NCBI GenBank assembly: GCA_900545555.1
Contig: UQZI01000100.1
Span: forward strand, 1 to 6,184
Origin: an uncultured Collinsella sp.
GTDB taxonomy: Bacteria; Actinomycetota; Coriobacteriia; Coriobacteriales; Coriobacteriaceae
Direction of reading: 5' to 3'
DNA: 6,184 nucleotides
Below are positions 1-6,184 of the stretch, piece after piece; the stretch's first letter is position 1; every line of letters begins with the position of its first letter. Made by a program: the position numbers and the translations under genes. Below the pieces are notes generated by a model, which saw only the letters and a list, made by a program, of their open reading frames with translations, ran no database searches and was not told the DNA's origin.

Positions 1-181
1 GGCTAGCGGCGGTGGTCTTTCCCCCGCCGGAGGGGCCCACCAGGGCCACCACTTCACCGGGCCGGACAGAAAAACTCACATCCTCCAGCGCGGGCCGGTC
101 CACACCGGGGTAGGTGAAGGTCACATGGTCAAAGGCCACGGCGGCATTGACCGGCCTCTTTTGGACTTTCGGCTCCTCCAT
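1..181 (-). other. Start of an ABC-exporter nucleotide-binding domain within the pelG frame
   Basis: Sixty codons from Met460 to Ser519 of the fused frame. The string AFDHVTFTYPG...RPALEDVSF...RPGEVVALVGPSGGGKTT (475-516, shown in parts) is the beta-strand/A-loop/Walker A start typical of the C-terminal ATPase domain of MsbA/ABCB-type exporters, including the Pro/Glu/Lys-rich linker that normally follows the exporter's own membrane domain. Q-loop, signature, Walker B and H-loop would lie beyond base 1 and cannot be checked. Confidence 0.88.
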
Positions 182-1558
182 GGGCTGCTGGCTCAGGATA
201 CGATACGGCAAGTTGGCGGTATAGGTATCGAGCCGCAGCAGCGCCACGATAAAAAACACCACCGCACCCAACAAAAAGCCAAAGCCGTAAAACTGCTGCG
301 GCAAAAGCAACGACACGGCGGTCGCCAGCCCGGCCACACCGGCAAACAGGCCCGAGGCCAGAACGGCTCCCTTGTAGTCGGTAAAGTACAGCAAGATAAG
401 CAGAATCGTGTTGCCCACGGCATACAAGCCGTAGCCTACGCATAACGTGCGAAAATACCCGTGCATAAGGTTGTTAAAGCCCAGCGGCAGGGCCGAGAGT
501 ACCGTGGTCTCGAGCGAAATGACAGCCGCAGTCACAAACAGCTGCTTGAGCGCGCAAAAGCGTAGTTCGCTATTAAGCGTAGAGAGCATCTCCTCCTCGG
601 CCACCACAATGTCGCCTACCACGCCGCCGTCATTGAACAGACTGTAGTAGTCGCGGTAGCGCGGATAAAAGTTGACCTCGACCGAGACCACGAAGTTAAC
701 GGTCGTGGCAAGGATGGTCAAAAACGCGATGAGCGCCGGCACATCGTGGTAGGGCGCGCCATAAAACAAGCCCTTGACCTGCACGCCAATGGGACCGGCC
801 CAAATAATCACCAGGTGCGCAAAGAGCCCTAGGTTGGTAAACAGGCCCGTGAGCGCCAGCGGCATAAACTGATCGAGCCATTGCAAAAAGAGCCAGGGGC
901 TGCGGTCACTCTGCGGAAAATACCGGTAAAGCAGCACCACGTCCCAGACGAGCATGACGCCGTAGCCCAGAGCAACTGATGCCAACAGGCCCTCGACCGG
1001 CGGCAGCCCCAGTGCCAGCGCGGCCAGGGCGCACAGGCACGCCACGCCAATGGCGGCCGCAAAGCTGCACAGGATGCCGCGGTAGTCTTTGATGGCCGTG
1101 AGATAGCTCATGCCGTTCCAGTTGACGATCATAATGTTGAACAGCCACAGGCATAGCAGCCCCTGCAGCAGCGTGGCGCCCGAGAACAGCAAAAAAACGC
1201 CGTAGAGCACCGTGCCCGCAACGAGCATGACAGCATTGGAGCCCCAAAACGAAGGCAGTATCTCATCCTCGCGCTCGGCAAACAACATATCAGCCAAAAA
1301 GCGCGTGACCGGCATGGAGAAAAAGCTCGTGAGCGCAAGCGAGGCCAGCAGTGTGTAGGTCACCATGCACACCAGCAGATCCTGGTTGGCACGGCCCACA
1401 CCCCACAGACCGCACAGCACCAAAATACCCACCTGCAGCAGCACACCCAGCAGCATGGGGCCCGTGCATACGATGCCGGCGTAGCCGTAAGCGCGCATCG
1501 TGGCAAACAGGCCCTTGCGCCTAAACAGGCGCTTGAGCTCAAAACCAATTCCGGCCAC
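1..1558 (-). CDS. pelG: Pel transporter PelG continuing in frame into an ABC-type ATPase domain (3' end outside window)
   Basis: From the GTG at 1558 the frame is open for 519 codons to the window edge. Residues 1-459 are PelG: the N-terminal signature AGIGFELKRLFRR (2-14), RAYGYAGIVCTGP (22-34), about twelve hydrophobic helices (roughly 28-50, 62-82, 107-126, 128-146, 162-184, 190-211, 232-253, 273-293, 338-358, 370-391, 396-419, 424-442) and the loop FYPRYRDYYSLFNDGG (297-312). PelG is a MOP-superfamily flippase-like protein thought to carry the Pel chain across the membrane. It normally ends at about this point. Here, after ILSQQP (454-459), the frame continues as linker MEEPKVQKRPVN (460-471) and the start of an ABC-exporter nucleotide-binding domain: A-loop Tyr483 in FTYPG, and Walker A GPSGGGKT at 508-515. 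Codon positions at both ends share the same phase, so no frameshift is needed. It could be a true fusion, a deletion joining pelG to a downstream exporter gene, or an assembly chimera. Confidence 0.9.
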   Translation of the reverse strand, partial: MAGIGFELKRLFRRKGLFATMRAYGYAGIVCTGPMLLGVLLQVGILVLCGLWGVGRANQDLLVCMVTYTLLASLALTSFFSMPVTRFLADMLFAEREDEILPSFWGSNAVMLVAGTVLYGVFLLFSGATLLQGLLCLWLFNIMIVNWNGMSYLTAIKDYRGILCSFAAAIGVACLCALAALALGLPPVEGLLASVALGYGVMLVWDVVLLYRYFPQSDRSPWLFLQWLDQFMPLALTGLFTNLGLFAHLVIIWAGPIGVQVKGLFYGAPYHDVPALIAFLTILATTVNFVVSVEVNFYPRYRDYYSLFNDGGVVGDIVVAEEEMLSTLNSELRFCALKQLFVTAAVISLETTVLSALPLGFNNLMHGYFRTLCVGYGLYAVGNTILLILLYFTDYKGAVLASGLFAGVAGLATAVSLLLPQQFYGFGFLLGAVVFFIVALLRLDTYTANLPYRILSQQPMEEPKVQKRPVNAAVAFDHVTFTYPGVDRPALEDVSFSVRPGEVVALVGPSGGGKTTAAS

Positions 1559-1561
1559 CGG

Positions 1562-2974
1562 CTACTCCCCCTCTCTGGGCAGGTTAAACGCACACGCCGT
1601 CTCGTCGTACAGCGCGCGATAGTTGGCGAGCATCTGCTCGTGCAAAAAGTACGTGGCAACGCGACGCTGCCCGCGCTCCCCCATCTCAATGCGACGGGCG
1701 CGGCTCACGCACATGCGCTCCATGGCATCGGCCAAGCCCTTGCGATACATGGGCGGCGTCCCAAAGTCGTCGCCCGGGGCGCCTTCGAGCAGCTCGCGAC
1801 AGCAGCCCACCTCGGTCGTCACGCAGGGACGGCGCGCTGCAAGCGACTCCAGCACGCTGAGCGGCTGGCCCTCGGAGATGCTCGTCAAAATGGTAAAGTC
1901 GAGCTTTTCCATGTACTCGACCACGTTGACGCGGCCGGTAAAGATCAGGTCGCGCACGCCCAGGGTATCGACCAGCGCATGGCACTCGGCTCCGTACTCC
2001 TCGTCATCCACGCCGCCCATGATGTGCAGGCGCACCTTGGGCAGGCGCTCATGCAGCTCAAAGAACGCATAGATCATAGTCTTGACGTCCTTGATGGGCG
2101 CCAGGCGCACCACCGCGCCAATGTCCACCCAGCCGTCATCGGGCTTTAAGGGAATGTCCTTAAAGCGGTCGAACTGGATGCCGTTGGAAATAACCAGGCA
2201 TTTGTCCGCATCGCAGCCCATATCGATCTGCGTCTTTCGGGCGTTATGGAACAGGCTCGTCACACGGAAGGCGCGGCGGTAGATCTCCTCCGAAAGCAGG
2301 TAGAAAAAGCGAATCCAGCGGTCCTTAAACGACGGCACCACCCAGTCGGCGCGAATGATCTCTTCCTCGCGCTCGCGGGTATAGATGCCATGCTCGGTCA
2401 GCAGCACCGGCGCATGGTGAACGCTTGAGCCCAGGCAGGCGAGCAGGCCACCGTAGCCGGTCGAGATGGCATGGTACACATCGGCCACCGGCACCTCGCT
2501 GCCCAGCAGGTAGAGCACGGGCAGCAGCATGGAGCGCATGGTGTGGAATGCGTCGGCAAAGGGCGTGTAGGGGTACTCGGCCAGGCACACGTCGCGAAAG
2601 ATGTCCATAAACGTGCGGCTCTGCAGAAACGAGAGCGGATGCACGCGGCGGCGCTGGAATATATCGAACAGCACGTCCCAGTCGGGATTGGAGAGCGACA
2701 CCAGACGGCGTAGCGCCTCGCGCTCGCGGTCGTCAAAACTGGCTTCGTGCTGCTCGCCCGAAAGCCGCAGGGCATCGTCCAGGAACACCTCGTGCACCTC
2801 GACCACATTGTCGGGCAGCTCGTAGACAAACTTGCCGCGGTCGGCAGCGTGAGCGCCAATCACCCACAGCACAAACTCGTGCTCGGGCATGGCCTGTATG
2901 TAGCCGTGCATCCAGGTAGATACGCCGCCGTGCACATAGGGGTAGCAACCCTCGAGTACCAAGCAGATTCTCAT
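1562..2974 (-). CDS. pelF: GT4 family glycosyltransferase PelF
   Basis: A 470-residue cytoplasmic GT-B glycosyltransferase, the normal length for PelF, with no membrane segment. The N-terminus has the hallmark VLEGCYPYVHGGVSTW (6-21) that carries the glycine-rich acceptor-side loop. TEHGIYTRER is at 193-202, ISNGI at 262-266, and the donor-domain strand with VVRLAPIKDVKT at 288-299. The GT4 E-x7-E pair is Glu368 and Glu376 in ISEGQPLSVLESLA (366-379), and EVGCCRELLEG follows at 388-398. These together identify PelF rather than a generic GT4 enzyme. PelF builds the Pel polymer from a UDP-activated N-acetylhexosamine at the inner face of the membrane, held there by PelD/PelE/PelG. The ATG overlaps the upstream stop. 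The TAG stop is followed by 3 bases and the GTG of pelG, so the pair is likely translationally coupled. Confidence 0.95.
   Translation of the reverse strand: MRICLVLEGCYPYVHGGVSTWMHGYIQAMPEHEFVLWVIGAHAADRGKFVYELPDNVVEVHEVFLDDALRLSGEQHEASFDDREREALRRLVSLSNPDWDVLFDIFQRRRVHPLSFLQSRTFMDIFRDVCLAEYPYTPFADAFHTMRSMLLPVLYLLGSEVPVADVYHAISTGYGGLLACLGSSVHHAPVLLTEHGIYTREREEEIIRADWVVPSFKDRWIRFFYLLSEEIYRRAFRVTSLFHNARKTQIDMGCDADKCLVISNGIQFDRFKDIPLKPDDGWVDIGAVVRLAPIKDVKTMIYAFFELHERLPKVRLHIMGGVDDEEYGAECHALVDTLGVRDLIFTGRVNVVEYMEKLDFTILTSISEGQPLSVLESLAARRPCVTTEVGCCRELLEGAPGDDFGTPPMYRKGLADAMERMCVSRARRIEMGERGQRRVATYFLHEQMLANYRALYDETACAFNLPREGE
1565..1573 (-). promoter_or_regulatory. Ribosome binding site for pelG
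   Basis: GAGGGGGAG at the end of pelF, 6 bases upstream of the GTG at 1556-1558. It supports the GTG start, which also gives the conserved PelG N-terminus (M)AGIGFELKRLF. Confidence 0.6.
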
Positions 2975-4851
2975 TTGTCGCCACCCTCCTTGCGCGCAAT
3001 GGTCACCGTCTTGTCCGTAGCTTTGACCAGGTAAAGGTCGCCCGTCAAATGCGTAATCTCGCCGCCCGTGATTGCACCCGGCTCGCCATTATTGGCGCGG
3101 AACATGAGCCACGCCTCGTCGTGGAAATTGCCCAGGCTGAGCGTCCAGGCATCCGCACTTGTATCCACGCTCACCGTCACGGACGAAAAGCGCTGGATGG
3201 CGCCCGAGCATTCCGAACCGGTCTGACGCCGCAGGTCGGGCGCAGCCTTAGTAAGCCAATCCAGGTAGTCGGTCAAGCCGCCCTTGTAGACCTCCCAGCC
3301 CTCCTTAGCGCCGCGATCGGGATCCAGTAGGTCGTCCGGATGCATAAAGTGCGTGCTCACGTAGTGCATGTTGAGCTCGGACACCGCGGCCAGACGCATG
3401 TAGGAATCGTCGACCATGCCGCCCGAGACAATACGCGGTTGCTCCACAATGCCATCGCTCGCCACGCCAAACTCCTGAACGTAGGGCAGATCGGTGCCAT
3501 CCTCAAAATACGTACTGGCGATGGTCTTAATGCGCGGAACGTCGGTGCCGATAAGCTTGCGCGCACGGGCCGAAAGGATATTTGACGGCGGCACGTAAAC
3601 CGAGCCGTGCGCGTTGGGCAACACCTCATCTTGGAAGGCGATAAGCTCGTTGAGCGATGCGACGAGCGTTTCCTTGTTCTTCCAGGTCTTGTAGTCATAC
3701 AGCGTGCCGTAATCGGTATCCCAGAGCACCAGAGGCTGATGGTTGTAGCCGTGAAAGCCCAGCTCTCCGCCCATCTGCAGCAGCATGCCGCCAAAGTAGC
3801 GAAACTGCGTGGTATCGGCCTGGCGCGCAGGCTCAGTCTGGTTGACCGCGTCCTCGTAGTTTTCGATCATCACGCCGGTATAGCGAATGCCGTATTTTTG
3901 CGCGAGCTTTTGCAGATCGGGCCACCAGACCTTGGTGTAAAAATCCGCAATGGAAAGACCGTAGTCACGCTTGATATAAGTACCATCGCCCGAGGGCACG
4001 GGGCTAGGAAAGTCGTCCAAATAGAACACGGCGCTGTTGATGACCGGATAGGCCGTGGCATCACCCAGCAAGCTTATGGCCGAAGCATAGAACCCACGCA
4101 TGACCTTGTCGTAGATGCCAATATTGCACACCACGGTGTGACCACTGCCGCAATCGTTAGACCAAATGAGCGGCGTGCCCGCGTCACCGGTCTTTGCCCA
4201 TACGTGCGCCGTTTCGCGCAATGAAACCGAAAGCGAAGAATCAAAGGGATCCGAGAACTCGTAGCGCTCTCCTCCGCCCAACATAAAGTCATCGCTCGGA
4301 ACGATACTTTCGGCTTTTACATAGTCATATCCGGCAGATTCAATGCCAAGCTTGGGAGCAATCACTTGCAGATAGCCCGAGTTATCCGGAGGCATGGCGA
4401 GCATAAGCGAACCGCCGGCACTCACCCAACTCATAATGTCACTCAGGTGCGTACCGAGCCCATCGAGCGACGGCATGAGCAAAATCACGCGATCGAAGGA
4501 GGTCAGCGAGGGAATGGCATCCACGCCGTCCAGGGCAAGGTCCACGTCGCGGTGCGCGATCTTCATGTCGAGCAGGATCTGGTCAAACTGCTCCTTTACG
4601 TCCTCGACGCCAGCTTGGTCGGAATCGGTAATGACCAGGCACGTGGGCTTTTGGCCAAATATTGCGGAGGAAGCCGGCACCGCATCGTTGGCGGCAAGCA
4701 TCCCCAGCTTATGCTGGCCCGCACTGTACTGCACGCCGGCGCGCTCCACCAGCAGCACGGCCGCCATGGCAATAAAGACCGCCCACACCACAAGCAGCCC
4801 CATCCAGCGAAAATGGCCCGCACGGTCGCGGATATGCTGCACCACGCTCAT
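2971..4851 (-). CDS. PelA-type polysaccharide deacetylase, DUF2194 family, membrane-anchored
   Basis: A 626-residue protein from the preferred ATG. Residues 1-16 are short and basic, followed by one hydrophobic segment (about 17-35) that acts as an uncleaved signal anchor, so the bulk should face outside. Residues 68-265 look like a Rossmann/amidotransferase-like fold (strand CLVITDSD 71-78; VILLMPSLDGLG 122-133; GGSLMLAMPP 146-155). Residues 272-540 look like a CE4-type deacetylase: FYLDD (276-280) supplies the paired Asp, HGYNH (367-371) gives the H-x3-H metal site, VPPSN lies at 420-424 and HFMHPDD at 501-507. A C-terminal beta-rich segment follows (about 548-620). This is the order of Pseudomonas PelA without its N-terminal GH166 hydrolase, as in Gram-positive PelA deacetylases. 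Its inferred role is partial N-deacetylation of the exported amino-sugar polymer. The stop overlaps the pelF start by 4 bases (ATGA). Confidence 0.85.
   Translation of the reverse strand: MSVVQHIRDRAGHFRWMGLLVVWAVFIAMAAVLLVERAGVQYSAGQHKLGMLAANDAVPASSAIFGQKPTCLVITDSDQAGVEDVKEQFDQILLDMKIAHRDVDLALDGVDAIPSLTSFDRVILLMPSLDGLGTHLSDIMSWVSAGGSLMLAMPPDNSGYLQVIAPKLGIESAGYDYVKAESIVPSDDFMLGGGERYEFSDPFDSSLSVSLRETAHVWAKTGDAGTPLIWSNDCGSGHTVVCNIGIYDKVMRGFYASAISLLGDATAYPVINSAVFYLDDFPSPVPSGDGTYIKRDYGLSIADFYTKVWWPDLQKLAQKYGIRYTGVMIENYEDAVNQTEPARQADTTQFRYFGGMLLQMGGELGFHGYNHQPLVLWDTDYGTLYDYKTWKNKETLVASLNELIAFQDEVLPNAHGSVYVPPSNILSARARKLIGTDVPRIKTIASTYFEDGTDLPYVQEFGVASDGIVEQPRIVSGGMVDDSYMRLAAVSELNMHYVSTHFMHPDDLLDPDRGAKEGWEVYKGGLTDYLDWLTKAAPDLRRQTGSECSGAIQRFSSVTVSVDTSADAWTLSLGNFHDEAWLMFRANNGEPGAITGGEITHLTGDLYLVKATDKTVTIARKEGGDK
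2983..2991 (-). promoter_or_regulatory. Ribosome binding site for pelF
   Basis: AAGGAGGGT, a near-perfect anti-16S match, lies 8 bases before the pelF ATG (2972-2974), within the last codons of the deacetylase gene. It is the strongest Shine-Dalgarno in the window and suggests high PelF translation relative to its neighbours. Confidence 0.75.
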
Positions 4852-5753
4852 CGGGCCTCCTCTCCGTTGCGCCAAAACGCCAGTTCCTCGCGGTTGGCGG
4901 CGCTCAAGTATACATGCTGCTTGTCAATCGCATCGATCACGCGGTGGACCTCGTCACCGTCGCGGCGCATCACCGCCAGGCGCAGGCAAAGCATCCAAAC
5001 CTCCTGCTCCTCGGGCACGTCGAGCACCAGCTGGTCGGTCACGGCCTGCGCCTCGTCGATCTGTCCGACATCGGCCAGCGCCGTCGCGTATCGAATGCGA
5101 AGCTCAAGGGTGTCCTCGCGCTCGCAGCGACGCGCAAGCAAGCGCGCGTACTGTTGGCGTTGAATCTGAGCCACGCGCCCCTCAGCCAAGCCCGAACCCA
5201 AGTATTCACCAAGAAAATCGCAGTATTCGTTGAGGTTTTGCGCGCTCGGGTCCGTCTTAAAGGCACGCTCCAGCTGCTGCAGTTTAAGGTCGGACTCCTT
5301 GGAGATCTGCGCCACCGCCGTCGCGGCATAGTGAGCCACCTCAACGTCGTCGTTAAGCTTAGCCGCCTGCAGCTGCGCCAGGTACGCGTCGGGCTCCTCG
5401 GTGAGCATGGAGAGCATTAGTCGGCGCCGTTCTGCCGGGTCGTTGACGATGAGCGCCTCCTCGAGCGGCACTACGCCTGCATCGGCATCACGTTCGTGCA
5501 CTAGGATGCTGCGATGCAGGTCGTCGTTGAAGCGCAGCGACCCCAGCGCAGACTCTTTCAGCCCCTCGCCAAACACCGCGCCGCGGACCGATAGCAGAAC
5601 CACCAGCAACGGGCCCCACAGCGGCACCAGCACTATCACAGCCAGCATATGCCCGCGCACCGGCAGCAGGCCCAGCTTCATGAGCGTCAACAGCACCAGG
5701 CAAACCAGCGCATGAATCAGCAACAAGACGGCGGCAACGACAAGCGAGATCAA
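4848..5753 (-). CDS. pelE: PelE-like membrane-anchored TPR/HEAT-type repeat protein
   Basis: A 301-residue protein starting at a TTG that overlaps the pelD stop. Two hydrophobic segments (about residues 2-24 and 36-58, joined by a short basic loop with Arg33) form an N-terminal hairpin. The rest is soluble and helical. A segment at 94-105 (VVPLEEALIVND) and the repeat-like helix LNDDVEVAHYAATA at 133-146 precede TPR-like helix pairs at about 160-280, for example the one centred on RYATALADVGQIDEAQ (221-236). Two N-terminal transmembrane helices plus a cytoplasmic TPR region, in a protein of roughly 300 residues, is the architecture of PelE, which in Pseudomonas binds PelD/PelG and helps recruit PelF. 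The name relies on architecture and on its place between pelD and the deacetylase gene, because PelE sequences diverge strongly. The last codons overlap the next gene by 4 bases (ATGA). Confidence 0.75.
   Translation of the reverse strand: MISLVVAAVLLLIHALVCLVLLTLMKLGLLPVRGHMLAVIVLVPLWGPLLVVLLSVRGAVFGEGLKESALGSLRFNDDLHRSILVHERDADAGVVPLEEALIVNDPAERRRLMLSMLTEEPDAYLAQLQAAKLNDDVEVAHYAATAVAQISKESDLKLQQLERAFKTDPSAQNLNEYCDFLGEYLGSGLAEGRVAQIQRQQYARLLARRCEREDTLELRIRYATALADVGQIDEAQAVTDQLVLDVPEEQEVWMLCLRLAVMRRDGDEVHRVIDAIDKQHVYLSAANREELAFWRNGEEAR
4856..4865 (-). promoter_or_regulatory. Ribosome binding site deciding the DUF2194 start
   Basis: GGAGAGGAGG ends 4 bases before the ATG at 4849-4851. The alternative in-frame start eight codons upstream (4875) would place this purine tract inside the gene and enlarge the overlap with pelE to 28 bases, so the ATG at 4851 with the ATGA overlap is preferred. 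Confidence 0.7.
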
Positions 5754-6184
5754 GCGGCACCCCCCTCACCGTCACCGGTGTAAGCGATGTGCTGCAGTAG
5801 CGCCACGATGTCCTCGCCGTCGACGGGCTCCACCGCAATCTGCTTTGCGCTCAGGCGCTCGCGGATAATGGGCAGATCGCACGCCTTTGCCTGGCGCATA
5901 AGCAGGTAAAGCACGTCGCCGTCGACCAAGCCCGCCGCATCGCTCTCGCGGATCGCCGACCCAATTGCGCCCACCAGCTCGCCGACAGGCTCCATGCCCG
6001 GTACCACGCGCAGGAGCAAAAAGCTGCCCATCTTGCCATCTGCCAGCGCCTGCTCGGCCGCGAGCTCTTGGCCAAAGGCAGCCTGTTTGAGCACGCAAGT
6101 GCCGTCAACGCAGCGTTTATCCTGTGCCACCGCCTCATAGTCAAAGGCACGGCCCAGCGCGCTTTCGACCAGGCCGCACAAGAT
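5750..6184 (-). CDS. pelD: PelD-like c-di-GMP receptor, C-terminal part (5' end outside window)
   Basis: The reading frame enters open from the right edge; the codon at 6182-6184 is Ile and the next is TTG, so no start is claimed here. The visible 144 or so residues look like the end of a GAF-type region followed by a degenerate GGDEF domain. Numbering the TTG codon as residue 1, a strand GSFLLLRV lies at 52-59, RESD at 78-81 and DGDVL at 87-91. RxxD followed after five residues by the GGDEF position is the spacing of diguanylate cyclases. Here the catalytic signature is DGDVL, so cyclase activity is not expected, while the RxxD inhibitory-site motif is intact. In Pseudomonas PelD this site binds c-di-GMP and switches on Pel synthesis; the same role is inferred here. 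Identity rests on this motif plus the position directly upstream of pelE, since the N-terminal membrane segments and most of GAF are missing. It overlaps pelE by 4 bases. Confidence 0.78.
   Translation of the reverse strand: MLCGLVESALGRAFDYEAVAQDKRCVDGTCVLKQAAFGQELAAEQALADGKMGSFLLLRVVPGMEPVGELVGAIGSAIRESDAAGLVDGDVLYLLMRQAKACDLPIIRERLSAKQIAVEPVDGEDIVALLQHIAYTGDGEGGAA
5759..5767 (-). promoter_or_regulatory. Ribosome binding site for pelE
   Basis: GAGGGGGGT lies 5 bases upstream of the TTG at 5751-5753, inside the last codons of pelD. It supports the TTG as the true start, in a TTGA stop/start overlap (TGA at 5750-5752). Confidence 0.6.
5909..5950 (-). other. Retained RxxD I-site and degenerate GGDEF signature in PelD
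   Basis: The codons for Arg-Glu-Ser-Asp lie at 5939-5950 and those for Asp-Gly-Asp-Val-Leu at 5909-5923, separated by five residues. In active diguanylate cyclases the second motif reads GG(D/E)EF. The loss of the second Gly and the Glu-Phe pair argues for a receptor rather than an enzyme. The assignment as a c-di-GMP contact site is by analogy with PelD of Pseudomonas. Confidence 0.7.

Noticed and set aside
129..1247. Several 70-113 codon minus-strand frames within pelG
   Set aside because: They are out of phase with the continuous PelG frame, which carries the family motifs and helices. They do not indicate that pelG is broken.
1640..2149. Plus-strand open frame of 169 codons opposite pelF
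   Set aside because: It covers the conserved EX7E region of pelF on the other strand; its His/Ala/Gln-rich translation shows no family resemblance and it has no convincing ribosome binding site.
4849..4875. Upstream start for the DUF2194 protein at 4875 (eight extra residues)
   Set aside because: The ATG at 4851 has a GGAGAGGAGG ribosome binding site just upstream and a 4-base ATGA overlap matching the other junctions.
4394..5233. Long plus-strand open frames (279 and 265 codons) opposite pelE and the deacetylase gene
   Set aside because: Their products are low-complexity Arg/Ser/Ala/Pro-rich strings with no recognisable domain. They lie wholly antisense to two well-supported genes, as expected by chance in high-GC DNA.
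6179..6181. TTG at 6181 as the start of a complete 143-residue protein
   Set aside because: The frame remains open to the window edge and the visible part lacks the membrane and GAF regions of PelD, so it is treated as the C-terminal piece of a longer gene.
1..6184. Search for terminators, promoters, tRNAs, repeats or CRISPR
   Set aside because: There is no non-coding gap longer than 3 bases, and no repeats or RNA-like structures stood out by eye.

Overview
The window is one uninterrupted minus-strand gene train with no intergenic space. Read 5'->3' on the minus strand (from 6184 down to 1), it encodes a PelD-like c-di-GMP receptor (5' end cut by the window), a PelE-like membrane/TPR protein, a PelA-type deacetylase (DUF2194 family), the glycosyltransferase PelF and the membrane transporter PelG. 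This is the pelD-E-A(deacetylase)-F-G order known from Gram-positive Pel exopolysaccharide clusters. The outer-membrane and periplasmic genes pelB and pelC do not appear between these genes, and the PelA homologue has no room for the N-terminal glycoside hydrolase domain of Pseudomonas PelA. Both points fit a monoderm host. High GC, GCC/CTG/CGC-rich codon use with frequent TTT for Phe, and TTG/GTG starts suggest a high-GC actinobacterial gut anaerobe such as Collinsella or a relative (Coriobacteriia). That placement is inference from composition and style only.

Layout: pelD fragment 5750-6184; pelE 4848-5753; DUF2194/pelA-like 2971-4851; pelF 1562-2974; pelG-containing ORF 1558 to beyond base 1. 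Three successive junctions are 4-base stop/start overlaps (TTGA, ATGA, ATGA) and the fourth is a 3-base gap. Each start has a purine-rich Shine-Dalgarno inside the end of the preceding gene. Expected division of labour: PelD senses c-di-GMP through a retained RxxD site and, with PelE, activates PelF. PelF polymerises the amino sugar from a nucleotide-sugar donor in the cytoplasm. PelG forms the membrane conduit. The membrane-anchored DUF2194 protein deacetylates the polymer outside.

The most unusual point is at the left edge. The pelG frame does not stop at its usual length (about 455-460 aa). It runs on in frame through a linker into the start of an ABC-exporter nucleotide-binding domain, with an A-loop Tyr and a complete Walker A (GPSGGGKT), until the sequence ends. 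This is either a new PelG-ATPase fusion or a recombination/assembly chimera. The junction lies only about 180 bases from the sequence end, so the artefact explanation has to be tested first. No RNA genes, insertion sequences, CRISPR arrays, promoters or terminators were recognised.
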